Of a DNA stretch of 64,000 nt, positions 46,716-55,543 are shown in pieces; positions within the stretch are counted from its first letter, which is position 1, and every line of letters begins with the position of its first letter. Both the position numbers and the translations under genes were made by a program. Source of the stretch: an uncultured Geobacteraceae bacterium (GTDB taxonomy: Bacteria > Desulfobacterota > Desulfuromonadia > Geobacterales > Pseudopelobacteraceae); the NCBI GenBank assembly GCA_903939115.1, contig CAJAFV010000070.1, positions 28,332 through 92,331 on the forward strand, given 5' to 3'. Below the pieces are notes generated by a model, which worked only from the letters and a program-made list of their open reading frames with translations, had not been told where the DNA came from and did no database searches.

Positions 46716-48104
46716 TCAGGCAACTGTCGCACGCAGACCGTCGACTACCGCTGCCCAGTCATCGTCGGCAACCGTCCGCAGGTCGAGGAGATACTCACCT
46801 TTGGCGATGCGCCCGATCACCGGCACCGGCTGACGGCGCAACACCGCTTCCAACTCTCCGGGAGACAACAGACCGGAGCGGATCGCCACAAGCCAGGTCG
46901 GGAGTTGGGCCAGAGGCAGGGCACCGCCACCAACCTGGGAAATACCCGGTACCAACTCAAATTGGACCGTTGCCGGAAGCTGCCGGCGCAAGCGGCGCAG
47001 CACCTGCTGCCCCTTCTTCTTCAGTTCGTCCGCTGTCAGCCGCAGAAGGCGTAACGTCGGAATTTCCGCCCACGCCTGCCGTTCGTCGCGATAGAGCCGG
47101 AGCGTTCCCTCCAGCGCCGCCAAAGTCAGTTTGTCAACCCGCAGCGCCCGCAGCAGCGGGTGTTTCTTCAGAGGGTTCACCACCGCCGCCCGTCCGGCGA
47201 TAATCCCCGCCTGGGGGCCGCCCAGCAGTTTGTCGCCGCTGAAGGTGACCAGGTCCACACCGGCGGCCAGATACTCCTGCACCTTCGGCTCGGTCATGCC
47301 AGGAATCCCCTGCCACTCCATCAGGTTGCCGCTGCCGATGTCGGCCACTACCGGTATACCGCGTTCCCTCCCCAACGCTGCCAGCTCTGCGACAGTCACT
47401 TCCGCCGTGAACCCGACAACCGCAAAATTGCTGCAATGCACCTTGAGCAGCATCGCCGTCTGATCAGTGATGGCGCCGCAGTAATCCTTCGCGTGAGTCC
47501 GGTTGGTACTGCCAACCTCCTTGAGGATCGCTCCCCCCTGCTTCATAACGTCCGGAATCCGGAATGATCCGCCGATTTCCACCAGCTCACCGCGGGAGAC
47601 AACCACTTCACGCCCCGCCGCCAGGGCAGAAAGCACGAGGAGCACCGCCGCCGCGTTGTTGTTCACCACAAGTGCCGCTTCAGCACCGGTGAGCTGGCAG
47701 ATCAGCTGCTCTACATGGGCATAGCGGGTGCCGCGCTCACCGGTGGCAACATCATATTCCAGGGTCGTATAGCCGAAGGCGATGTCGGCGAGATGCTCGC
47801 GCAGGGCGGGCGCCAGGGGCGATCGCCCCAGGTTGGTGTGCAGCACCACGCCGGTGCCGTTTACCACCCGGCGCAGACTGAAAGTTTCACCGGCTGTCAG
47901 GCGTTGTTCTATGGCGGCGCCAAGCGCCGAAGGATCAAGATCGGCTGAGGTCAGGGTGCCGGCTCTGGCGGCTGTACGCAATTCATCCAGCGTGCGGCGC
48001 ACCGCCGCGAGTACCACCGGGCGGGGGTGTTTGGCCAGCAGGCGGCGGCAGGCCGAATCGGCCAGAATCTTGTCTACTTTGGGTATCTGCTGTAACAGGT
48101 CCAT
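46716..48104 (-). CDS. selA: L-seryl-tRNA(Sec) selenium transferase SelA
   Basis: PLP enzyme that converts Ser-tRNA-Sec to Sec-tRNA-Sec with selenophosphate. The 462-residue protein matches E. coli SelA (463). It contains VNGTGVVLHTNLGRSPL and ERGTRYAHVE, and the PLP lysine is in TFSGDKLLGGPQAG. ATG 48104 has AAGGAG six bases upstream; the frame to 48143 is not supported. selD is not in the window. The divergent regulator gene shares its upstream region. Confidence 0.96.
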   Translation of the reverse strand: MDLLQQIPKVDKILADSACRRLLAKHPRPVVLAAVRRTLDELRTAARAGTLTSADLDPSALGAAIEQRLTAGETFSLRRVVNGTGVVLHTNLGRSPLAPALREHLADIAFGYTTLEYDVATGERGTRYAHVEQLICQLTGAEAALVVNNNAAAVLLVLSALAAGREVVVSRGELVEIGGSFRIPDVMKQGGAILKEVGSTNRTHAKDYCGAITDQTAMLLKVHCSNFAVVGFTAEVTVAELAALGRERGIPVVADIGSGNLMEWQGIPGMTEPKVQEYLAAGVDLVTFSGDKLLGGPQAGIIAGRAAVVNPLKKHPLLRALRVDKLTLAALEGTLRLYRDERQAWAEIPTLRLLRLTADELKKKGQQVLRRLRRQLPATVQFELVPGISQVGGGALPLAQLPTWLVAIRSGLLSPGELEAVLRRQPVPVIGRIAKGEYLLDLRTVADDDWAAVVDGLRATVA

Positions 48105-48179
48105 CCGCTGCTCCTTGCTGAATAGATGGTGAAATCTTAGCATACAATGCGCAATTGGCGAGGAGAATATCCAATAATG

Positions 48180-48246
48180 GACAAAAATGCATTCATTTTA
48201 TGGATTGCCAAATGTGTATATTTACCTAATACTGTGCAAAAATGTC
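48180..48246. promoter_or_regulatory. Fdn-type motif copies between selA and the regulator gene
   Basis: TGTGCAAAAATGTC (48233-48246) is an exact match to the TGTGCA-N4-TGTC repeats upstream of fdnG. An inverted partial copy GACAAAAATGCA lies at 48180-48191. A degenerate copy TGTGTATATTTACC begins at 48213, again 20 bases from the next. The proximal site ends 28 bases before the regulator start, which would fit autoregulation. Confidence 0.55.
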
Positions 48247-48274
48247 TTTACCACGATAGTACAGGAGTGCGCGT

Positions 48275-49639
48275 ATGGCACAAATCTGCATTTGCGATGA
48301 CGAGGAAGGTATCCTCAAATATCTGAAAAAGCTGCTCAAAGGGCATCAGGTAACAACCTTCAATCGCGGGGGCGAACTGCTGGCGCATCTGGAGTCGCCT
48401 GCCGGCGAACGGGCTGAACTGCTGCTGCAGGATCTGCGCATGCCGGATTTTGACGGCATTCAAATTTTGCAGAGGGTTAAGGAAAAACGTCCGGAGCTGC
48501 CGGTAATCATCATGACCGCCTTTGCCACGGTGGATGACGCGGTGCGGGCTATCAAGCTCGGCGCTTATGATTACGTGACCAAGCCGTGTCCCAACGAAAA
48601 GCTGCTCAGCATGGTGGAAAACGTGCTTCAGCTGCGCCGCCTGGCGACCGAAAACCGCCGCCTGCGGGAAGAGCTGGCCGGAGGGACACCGGAGCAGATT
48701 GTCTTTGCCAGTCCCCGTTTCCGCGAGGTCTATGATCTGACCCTCAAAGTGGCGTTCAGTGACGCCAATATCCTCGTCCTCGGCGAGTCCGGCACCGGCA
48801 AGGAGCTGATTGCCAGCGCCCTGCATCATAACAGCCAGCGCTGCAACCATCCGTTCGTCTCTCTCAACTGCGCAGCCTTGACGGACACCCTGCTGGAAAG
48901 CCAGCTGTTCGGGCATCTGCGCGGCTCCTTTACCGGTGCGATCTCCAATCAGAAGGGGATGCTGGAAGAGGCCGACGGCGGCACTCTTTTTCTGGACGAG
49001 ATCGGCGATGTCAGTCCGGCGGTGCAGGCCAAACTGCTGCGAGTCATCCAGGAGCGTGATTTCATCCCGGTCGGCTCGACCCGACCCAAAAAGGTGGATG
49101 TGCGCTTCGTAGCCGCCACTAACAAGGATCTGCAGCGCGAGGTAGCCGAGGGGCGTTTTCGCGAGGATCTTTTCTATCGACTCAACGTGATCAGCATCAA
49201 CCTGCCGCCTCTCAGGGATCGCCCCGAGGATATCGAGCCGCTGGCGCACCACTTCCTCCGCCGTTTTGCCTCGCGCATGGCGAAGGATATCCACACTATT
49301 TCCCCGGATGGACTGGAGGCGCTGCAGTCCTACGGCTGGCCCGGCAATGTGCGCGAACTGGAGAATGTCATGGAGCGGGCGGTTATTCTGACCAACGGCA
49401 GCGCTATTACCGCCGACGTCATTCCGTTACGTAATGCAACTACGGCAGCGATACAGCAGACGCTGCCGGCGGCACGCCCTGCGATGGTGGCGCTGGAGGA
49501 GATGGAGCGCCAGCATATTGAGGCGGTATTGAAGGGGCACAACTACAACAAGAGCCGCACTGCTGAGGTGCTTAACATCTCGCGCCGAACGCTCGATCGC
49601 CGCATTGCCGATTTTGGCCTGATGAACAGCGAACGCTAG
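48275..49639 (+). CDS. NtrC-type sigma-54-dependent response regulator
   Basis: Activator of 454 residues. The receiver domain has phospho-acceptor Asp53 in LLQDLRMPDFDG. The AAA+ domain (about 140-370) has GESGTGKE and GSFTGA. The C-terminal Fis-type HTH contains NKSRTAEVLNISRRTLDRR. AGGAG precedes the ATG. Its stop overlaps the GTG start of the partner kinase by one base. Shared upstream motifs make the fdn operon its probable target; this is inference. Confidence 0.93.
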   Translation: MAQICICDDEEGILKYLKKLLKGHQVTTFNRGGELLAHLESPAGERAELLLQDLRMPDFDGIQILQRVKEKRPELPVIIMTAFATVDDAVRAIKLGAYDYVTKPCPNEKLLSMVENVLQLRRLATENRRLREELAGGTPEQIVFASPRFREVYDLTLKVAFSDANILVLGESGTGKELIASALHHNSQRCNHPFVSLNCAALTDTLLESQLFGHLRGSFTGAISNQKGMLEEADGGTLFLDEIGDVSPAVQAKLLRVIQERDFIPVGSTRPKKVDVRFVAATNKDLQREVAEGRFREDLFYRLNVISINLPPLRDRPEDIEPLAHHFLRRFASRMAKDIHTISPDGLEALQSYGWPGNVRELENVMERAVILTNGSAITADVIPLRNATTAAIQQTLPAARPAMVALEEMERQHIEAVLKGHNYNKSRTAEVLNISRRTLDRRIADFGLMNSER

Positions 49640-51618
49640 TGCTGCGGGTCCGTTCCTCCATACGCAGAAAACTGATCTTCGCCACCCTGACGCCGCTCTG
49701 CGTGGCGATTCTGCTCTGTTGGCTTATCGGTTCACTGCTGATCACCGACCGCGTGTTCCGCCAGGCGCAACGTAAGGTTGTAAGCGACCTCAACCTGGCG
49801 CGCAAGGTATATCAGGACGAGATTAATCACCTGGCCAGTATCGTCCGGGTGGCCGGACTGACACCGACGATGGCCGACCATCTTGTCTCCGGCCGGCAAC
49901 CGCTGCCGGAACAGGCACTGAAGCAACTACTGCAGAGCGAACACTTAAGCTTTCTCAATATCATCGACAATAGCGGTGCGGTGCACTACCGGACCGCCAA
50001 TCCGCAGCAGCATGGCGACAACCTTAACGATGACCCTTTGGTCGCCCGGGCCCTGAAAGGCGAGCTGACCGGCGGAGCAGTGATCTATTCCCCCGAACGT
50101 CTGACCACCGAGAACCCAGGCCTGGCTGAAAAAGCACAGACGCCGGTCAAGACGACTCCCCGCGCCCGCGCCGTAACGCATAAAAGTGAACAGCGCGGCT
50201 TGATGCTGGTGGCGGCGGCTCCGCTACTGACATCTGACGGTCGCGTGACCGGAGCGCTGCAGGCCGGCTTCATGCTCAACGGCGACAGCCGGGTGGTGGA
50301 TACAATCACCCGCATCGTCTACGAGAGCGAAGGTGGCGGCGCAGCGACCGTTTTTCTTGGTGACGTGCGTATCGCCACCAATGTACGAGATGCTGCAGGA
50401 GATCGCGCCACCGGCACGCTCATGTCAGGGGAAGTTGCCCGGGTGGTACTCTCTCTGGGCAAGCCCTGGAACGACAGGGCCTTCGTATTGAATAACTGGT
50501 TTATTTCAGCCTATGAACCGATTTGCGACCCTTCCGGGGGGGTCATCGGCGCCCTCTATGTCGGCATGCCGGAACAGCCGCTGCTGGATCTGCGGACTAA
50601 TCTCAACCTGATCTTTGCCGGGGTTCTGCTGTTCGTGGCGTTGATCGGCATCACCCTCTCCACCTGGATCGGCAGCCGCCTGGCACAACCGGTACGCGTG
50701 CTGGCCGATGCCGCCCGGCGCATGGCGGCCGGTGAACCGGTCGAGCCGGTGGTGGTCAGGAGCGATGACGAGATCGGCCTGCTGGCTGACGAGTTTAACA
50801 CCATGACCCGCGAGGTCAGTACCCTTAACCAGACCCTGGAGTTGAAGGTGGCGGAGCGCACCGGGCAGCTGGAGGAGAAGAGCCGGGAGCTGTTGGCCGC
50901 CCAGCAGGAACTGGCCAAGTCCGAACGTCTGGCGGGACTTGGACTGCTGGCGGCCGGAGTGGCTCATGAAATCAACAACCCGCTGGCGGTGATCCGCGGC
51001 AACGCCGAGCTGCTGCAAACATCGATTCCAGGCGACTCGGAAGATCGGGAAGAGGTGGATGCCATTGTGGAGGAGGCGATCCGCATCGGTCGCATTGTCA
51101 ACAACCTGAGGGTATTCTCGCGCAGCGGTCTGCAGCGGGTATCACGTTTTTCACTGGGGGGGCTGCTGGACGGCATCCTAGATCAGATCGGTCACCAGAT
51201 CCCGCTGGAACGCTACCGGGTGGAGCGGAATTATTGGGGTAAGGATGTGACTCTGTCGGGTGACGAGGATCAGCTGCGGCAGGTTTTCACCAATCTTGTC
51301 ATAAACGGCCTTCAGGCCATGCCAGAAGGTGGGGAGCTGTATGTTGATGCTGCTCTGGAGTGTGATGGAGAACGTGTGTGTGTGACCGTGCGTGATCAGG
51401 GTGTCGGTATCAGGCCGGAGGATATGGAAAAGCTGTTTACCCCGTTTTTTTCGACCAAGGTTCGTGGCACCGGACTCGGACTTGCCGTTTCGTACGGCAT
51501 TGTCTGCGACCATGGCGGCGAGATCAAAGCCGTCAGCAGTTACGGGAACGGGGCTGTCTTTACGGTACGGTTGCCTCTGCTGCAGGGTCTCCGAGGTGCG
51601 ACCCCAACGCAGCAGTAA
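49639..51618 (+). CDS. Membrane sensor histidine kinase, partner of the upstream regulator
   Basis: A 659-residue kinase. Order: membrane segment (about 12-36), periplasmic Cache-like sensor (about 40-315), second membrane segment (about 325-347), HAMP (348-400), a coiled coil, HisKA with His443 in GVAHEINNPLA, and HATPase_c with GTGLGLAV. The GTG start at 49639 is formed within the TAGTG overlap with the regulator. The signal sensed is unknown; formate or an electron-acceptor state would fit the genomic context. Confidence 0.9.
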   Translation: MLRVRSSIRRKLIFATLTPLCVAILLCWLIGSLLITDRVFRQAQRKVVSDLNLARKVYQDEINHLASIVRVAGLTPTMADHLVSGRQPLPEQALKQLLQSEHLSFLNIIDNSGAVHYRTANPQQHGDNLNDDPLVARALKGELTGGAVIYSPERLTTENPGLAEKAQTPVKTTPRARAVTHKSEQRGLMLVAAAPLLTSDGRVTGALQAGFMLNGDSRVVDTITRIVYESEGGGAATVFLGDVRIATNVRDAAGDRATGTLMSGEVARVVLSLGKPWNDRAFVLNNWFISAYEPICDPSGGVIGALYVGMPEQPLLDLRTNLNLIFAGVLLFVALIGITLSTWIGSRLAQPVRVLADAARRMAAGEPVEPVVVRSDDEIGLLADEFNTMTREVSTLNQTLELKVAERTGQLEEKSRELLAAQQELAKSERLAGLGLLAAGVAHEINNPLAVIRGNAELLQTSIPGDSEDREEVDAIVEEAIRIGRIVNNLRVFSRSGLQRVSRFSLGGLLDGILDQIGHQIPLERYRVERNYWGKDVTLSGDEDQLRQVFTNLVINGLQAMPEGGELYVDAALECDGERVCVTVRDQGVGIRPEDMEKLFTPFFSTKVRGTGLGLAVSYGIVCDHGGEIKAVSSYGNGAVFTVRLPLLQGLRGATPTQQ

Positions 51619-51747
51619 TATGTCCACCGCTTATTGAACCAGAGTGGAATTACAACGTTTCATTCATAGCCCCGGTCCGATACCCCTGCAATCGAGCGCA
51701 ACATAGGTAAAACCTGCTTTTTTTACTAAATAGCTATAGCAGGTATG

Positions 51748-52521
51748 CTACGGACTATTACCAAGTTTCTCAAACACCTTCATCAACTCAATAGGGAGCG
51801 GGAAAACGATGGTGCTGTTCTTTTCCACGGCGATTTCGGTTAGCGTCTGCAGATAGCGCATCTGCATGGCGGCGGGATTTTTGCTGAGGGTGTTGGCGGC
51901 TTCCAACAGCTGCTGACTGGCCAGGAGTTCGCCTTCGGCAGCAATAACTTTGGCACGCTTTTCCCGTTCGGCTTCGGCCTGTTTACCCATAGCGCGCTGG
52001 ATCTGTTCGGGAAGGTCCACGCTCTTGAGTTCAACAGCGGAAACCTGAATACCCCATGGCTCGGTGGAGGAATCGATTATCTCCCGAAGCCTCAGGCTCA
52101 GCTTCTCACGATCAGCCAGCAGTTCGTCCAGCGTTACCTCTCCGAGAATAGATCGCAGCGTGGTCTGCGCTATTTGACTCGTGGCGTAATGGTAGTTCTC
52201 GACACCGAGGATCGCCTGTTTAGCGTCCATTACCTTGAAGTAGACAACTGCACTGACCTTTAGACTGACGTTATCACGAGTAATAATGTCCTGACTCGGA
52301 ACATCCAGCACCACGGTGCGGAGACTGATCCGTATTGCCGTCTGAAAGGGGCGGAAGACGAAGAGAAGACCCGGCCCCTTTGGATCTTTATTGACCTTGC
52401 CAAGAGTGAATACTACCAGCCGCTCATACTCATTAACAACCTTGAGGCAGCTCGCGAGCCAGACGAATGTGATAAAAACAAATGGAGCAAAGCTGAACAT
52501 CGTATTGTACAGGGCGTGCAT
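51748..52521 (-). CDS. Slipin/stomatin-type SPFH protein
   Basis: A 257-residue membrane protein with one N-terminal hydrophobic hairpin (about 8-28) and an SPFH/band-7 domain: VNEYERLVVFTLGKV, PGLLFVFRPFQ, ITRDNVSLKVSAVVYFKV, followed by the coiled-coil helix AMGKQAEAEREKRAKVIAAEGE. Slipins form ring-like membrane scaffolds, usually beside an NfeD-type protease partner; none is adjacent here. A CGGAGG site precedes the ATG. Confidence 0.92.
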   Translation of the reverse strand: MHALYNTMFSFAPFVFITFVWLASCLKVVNEYERLVVFTLGKVNKDPKGPGLLFVFRPFQTAIRISLRTVVLDVPSQDIITRDNVSLKVSAVVYFKVMDAKQAILGVENYHYATSQIAQTTLRSILGEVTLDELLADREKLSLRLREIIDSSTEPWGIQVSAVELKSVDLPEQIQRAMGKQAEAEREKRAKVIAAEGELLASQQLLEAANTLSKNPAAMQMRYLQTLTEIAVEKNSTIVFPLPIELMKVFEKLGNSP

Positions 52522-52871
52522 AGATTACCTCCGGAGCTAAAGATTGAATACAACTTATGTGCATGGTTTCACTATAACTCAAAACAAACCTCCGTCAATT
52601 CAATAATTATCGAACTTGACGGACTTTAGGTGTTTTGTTGCTCGTAGCCAGATACACAAATCAGTAATTCTGACATTTCTCATCAGTTGCCCTTTTGCTC
52701 ACTGTTTCAATACTTTTTAAGGATTTAATGTGTTACAAGAGGAAAGTCATGGTTCAGTGGATAAAATGAATTACTTACTGACAGTTTTAGCTATATAGGA
52801 CATGGTTTGTCCTCAGGTGCTGCGAAAAAGGCCTAATTATAGACCAATTCAGCATTCGAGGATTACAATAC
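52522..52871. other. 350-base gap without a recognised feature
   Basis: An AT-rich stretch between the divergent slipin and radical SAM genes. I see no frame with a ribosome site, no terminator and no clear consensus promoter; both genes must be transcribed from within it. Confidence 0.5.
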
Positions 52872-54128
52872 ATGCCATCTCCATCACTTCTGATTGCCCG
52901 ACCACCCTCCGTCAACACCCTGCAGCAGCGACTGATTGATGCCAACTCCCATGAGTATGGCGGTCGCTACAGTCTCCTCTCTTTTGCATCTCCTGAACAA
53001 TTGACTGCCGCTACCGCTGAACGGGAAGAATTACTTCAGTGGCTGGCACAGCGTGTCTCTTTTGGCTACGCAGACACCAAGATAGATTGTAACGGCCTCT
53101 CTCCCGGATGTCAGCGCTGTGGAGATGGCAGTTGGTCCTGCCTGTTCATCAACGGTCGCTGTAACGGACGGTGCTTCTACTGCCCCACACCTCAGGATGA
53201 TGACGGCCCTCCGGTTACCAACGGCCTTGCGTTTGCATCTCCTGAGGAATATGCCGCCTATGTGGCCAAGCTCGGCTTTAAAGGGGTCAGTATCAGTGGC
53301 GGCGAACCGCTGCTTACGCCTGATCTTACCTTGGCATACCTGAAAGCCGTTCGCGACCGGTGTGGCGATGATATTCATCTTTGGCTTTATACCAACGGAA
53401 CCAGGTTGACAGCAGATCTCTGCAGCCGTTTGCGGGACGCTGGCCTCAGCGAAATCCGTTTTGATCTCGGGGCGGTCCGCTATAATCTTAAAAAATTACG
53501 CCTTGCGGCGGGATGCATCCCGAAAATAACCGTTGAAATTCCGGCGGTGCCGGAAGACGAAGAGTTGCTGAAACTGAAAATGCTGGAAATGGTCGAGAGT
53601 GGCGTCAATCACCTCAATCTGCACCAGATGCGTTTGACTCCGCATAATTTTGGACCGTTAACGGAGCGCGGTTATACATTTATCCACGGCGAAAAAGTGA
53701 CGGTGCTTGAGTCGGAACTCTCTGCGTTGAGGATTGTTCGGTACGGCCTGGAGAATGAGATTCCGCTGCCGGTTAACTACTGTTCCTTTGCCTACAAACG
53801 TCGCTTTCAGCACGCTGCAGCCAGGCGTCGTGCGGCAATAAATATTTGTAAATCCGGCGAGTTTGTCACAGAGCCTGGCTATCTCCGTACCCTTTCAGAA
53901 ACTGGTGTCTGTTACAGCGAGGCCGTTTTGTTACAGAATCCAGGCTATCGTCATCCATTTGAAAAAATTGTTTTGGCAACCGGTCGGGCCCTTTACCTGG
54001 AACGCCGTCCATTATCTCCGGAACTGGAACTTTCGAATGTCGAGCGGAGTGCCTTAGAGGCTGGTCACCCACCTGAGCGGGTAACACGTTTTGAAAGGAT
54101 AGAGTGCGGATTGGCTGAGTACTTTTAA
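52872..54128 (+). CDS. Radical SAM protein with extra cysteine motif
   Basis: A 418-residue radical SAM enzyme of unknown reaction. The SAM-cluster motif CNGRCFYC (about residues 97-104) is preceded by CNGLSPGCQRCGDGSWSC (about 74-91), giving four more cysteines that may hold another cluster or zinc. SISGGEPLL follows as the SAM-binding GGE motif. The C-terminal region lacks a recognisable SPASM domain. GAGG precedes the ATG. It stands alone, so context gives no substrate. Confidence 0.85.
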   Translation: MPSPSLLIARPPSVNTLQQRLIDANSHEYGGRYSLLSFASPEQLTAATAEREELLQWLAQRVSFGYADTKIDCNGLSPGCQRCGDGSWSCLFINGRCNGRCFYCPTPQDDDGPPVTNGLAFASPEEYAAYVAKLGFKGVSISGGEPLLTPDLTLAYLKAVRDRCGDDIHLWLYTNGTRLTADLCSRLRDAGLSEIRFDLGAVRYNLKKLRLAAGCIPKITVEIPAVPEDEELLKLKMLEMVESGVNHLNLHQMRLTPHNFGPLTERGYTFIHGEKVTVLESELSALRIVRYGLENEIPLPVNYCSFAYKRRFQHAAARRRAAINICKSGEFVTEPGYLRTLSETGVCYSEAVLLQNPGYRHPFEKIVLATGRALYLERRPLSPELELSNVERSALEAGHPPERVTRFERIECGLAEYF

Positions 54129-54169
54129 AACGCGTAATGGAATTATTACTTATAGAGTCCTGATAACGA

Positions 54170-54424
54170 TTAATGGCTGCTTTTATTAATTTCCAAACGC
54201 GCCAGTGCTACGCGGATTTTCAATTCAAGGCGATCACAACAGATGTCATTTTTCAGATCATCCAGGTCAGACTGGTGTACTAACGCGCTTACCATTTTAT
54301 CGGTTGTGCCGAAATACAAAAGATGAACGCCGAGACATCCTACGCTTCTGCCATCTACAACTGACATTCTTGTAAGCGATATCCCCATCTGCCTGGCAAG
54401 ATCATACACATATTTATAAATCAT
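54170..54424 (-). CDS. Small protein of unknown function (84 aa)
   Basis: A hydrophilic 84-residue protein without signal or membrane segment, with three cysteines (one in VGCLGVHLL, a pair DICCDRLE). GAGGTG lies seven bases before the ATG. No family recognised. It is convergent with the radical SAM gene, 41 bases apart. Confidence 0.6.
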   Translation of the reverse strand: MIYKYVYDLARQMGISLTRMSVVDGRSVGCLGVHLLYFGTTDKMVSALVHQSDLDDLKNDICCDRLELKIRVALARLEINKSSH

Positions 54425-54491
54425 TCGTTACACCTCAGAAAAGACATTAATACCTGCATACTATTACTAAAGTTTTTTCTAATGAGCAAAT

Positions 54492-54526
54492 AAAAATGGG
54501 GACCTGATCTCAGGCCCCCATTTTTG
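54492..54526 (-). terminator. Bidirectional-looking terminator hairpin
   Basis: AAAATGGGG and CCCCATTTT flank an inner CCTGA/TCAGG stem. There are A-runs on one side and T-runs on the other, so it can act on either strand; for the minus strand it would close the zinc-ribbon transcript. Confidence 0.75.
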
Positions 54527-54620
54527 TGTAAAATCATGTTTGCTATAACTTACCGCTGTTAACGCACTTCTACATATTTCCTGACTGTTCAGGAAATTAA
54601 ATTGTCACATACAGTAATTA

Positions 54621-54776
54621 TTAGCCGATAAAGGTGTTACTATTTCTGGCACGATTGGCAAGTATGGTGGAATCTAGCAGTTCTCCACAGCAGGTGCATT
54701 TCCAGGCGTCGAAAGATCTAACAAAATCATAAAACTTCTCAGCGAACATACGACCCTTACAGCGTGGACATTTCAT
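54621..54776 (-). CDS. Small zinc-ribbon protein (51 aa)
   Basis: A 51-residue protein starting MKCPRCKGRM with a second pair CTCCGE (CxxC...CxxC), a classic zinc ribbon. A GGGGGA site precedes the ATG. The sequence is compact, charged and without signal peptide, so it is probably a cytoplasmic nucleic-acid or protein-binding factor. Similar short CPRC proteins are common in Geobacter-type genomes, as far as I recall. It is too short for most gene finders. Confidence 0.7.
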   Translation of the reverse strand: MKCPRCKGRMFAEKFYDFVRSFDAWKCTCCGELLDSTILANRARNSNTFIG

Positions 54777-54877
54777 GGAATCCCCCGGCAATCATTTTTT
54801 AATTGAGATACCCGAGGTAATACATCTTGTGTGCCAATATTTACAACTCTCCATAAAAAAGCTATAACAAATAATCT

Positions 54878-55447
54878 TTATTTATTAGTTTCAGCAGGTT
54901 GAACTAATTTTTGAATATGCTGCAGCTTCTTTTCACCCATACCTTCAATTGCGGTGAGATCATTAAAACGCAATACACCGCCATTTAGTTGACGATAAGC
55001 AACAATGCGCTTGGCTAAAGCGGGCCCAATACCGGGCAAACGGTCAAAATCGGCCTCACTCATAGTAGAAATATCGAGAGGAATTCCGAGGATCATACAC
55101 TCTGGGACGGTCATGCGGTCAACTATTACGTGGTAGGTTCCATCTGGTAAAGAGGCAAGGTTGACGGCCTGACCATTAAATAGGGGAACTGTGGCTGCAG
55201 TTTTAATAGTAATCTGCTCAAGCGGCTTTATTGGTGACGCCAATTTAATGACGGCCTCCGCCAATACATTGACTGGCACTTCATAAATCCCCTGATACTG
55301 AACTGCACCGCTGACCTTTATCAGCATTCTGCCACTGGATAAAGCCCGAAAAACCGGACGAGCAGATAAAATCTGACTCGGCCGGCTTTTAATGTAGAGA
55401 GGCACACACAGAAGCGCTGCACATACGACCATTACCACCCGTCGCAT
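54878..55447 (-). CDS. Exported helix-hairpin-helix protein (ComEA-like)
   Basis: About 189 residues from ATG 55447, with an N-terminal hydrophobic anchor (MRRVVMVVCAALLCVPLYI). A SLBB-like beta-grasp region (VSGAVQYQGIYEVPVNVLAE) is followed by paired helix-hairpin-helix motifs: DFDRLPGIGPALAKRIVAYR and DLTAIEGMGEKKLQHIQ. ComEA proteins bind incoming DNA in the periplasm during transformation. The ribosome site is weak, and a longer frame to 55504 exists. No other competence gene is adjacent. Confidence 0.78.
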   Translation of the reverse strand: MRRVVMVVCAALLCVPLYIKSRPSQILSARPVFRALSSGRMLIKVSGAVQYQGIYEVPVNVLAEAVIKLASPIKPLEQITIKTAATVPLFNGQAVNLASLPDGTYHVIVDRMTVPECMILGIPLDISTMSEADFDRLPGIGPALAKRIVAYRQLNGGVLRFNDLTAIEGMGEKKLQHIQKLVQPAETNK

Positions 55448-55543
55448 GATATCAATATTCAGATCATTCCTCAGATTTATGCAGTTTATACTGAATATAG
55501 TCATGACTATTTTATCAAATGTTACAAGGCAGGCCGAAGGTCG

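Noticed and set aside
46697-47203. Plus-strand Pro/Ala-rich frame
   Set aside because: Low-complexity antisense shadow of selA.
48248-49294. Minus-strand frame of 348 codons
   Set aside because: It is the reverse of the NtrC-type regulator gene, whose domains are clear.
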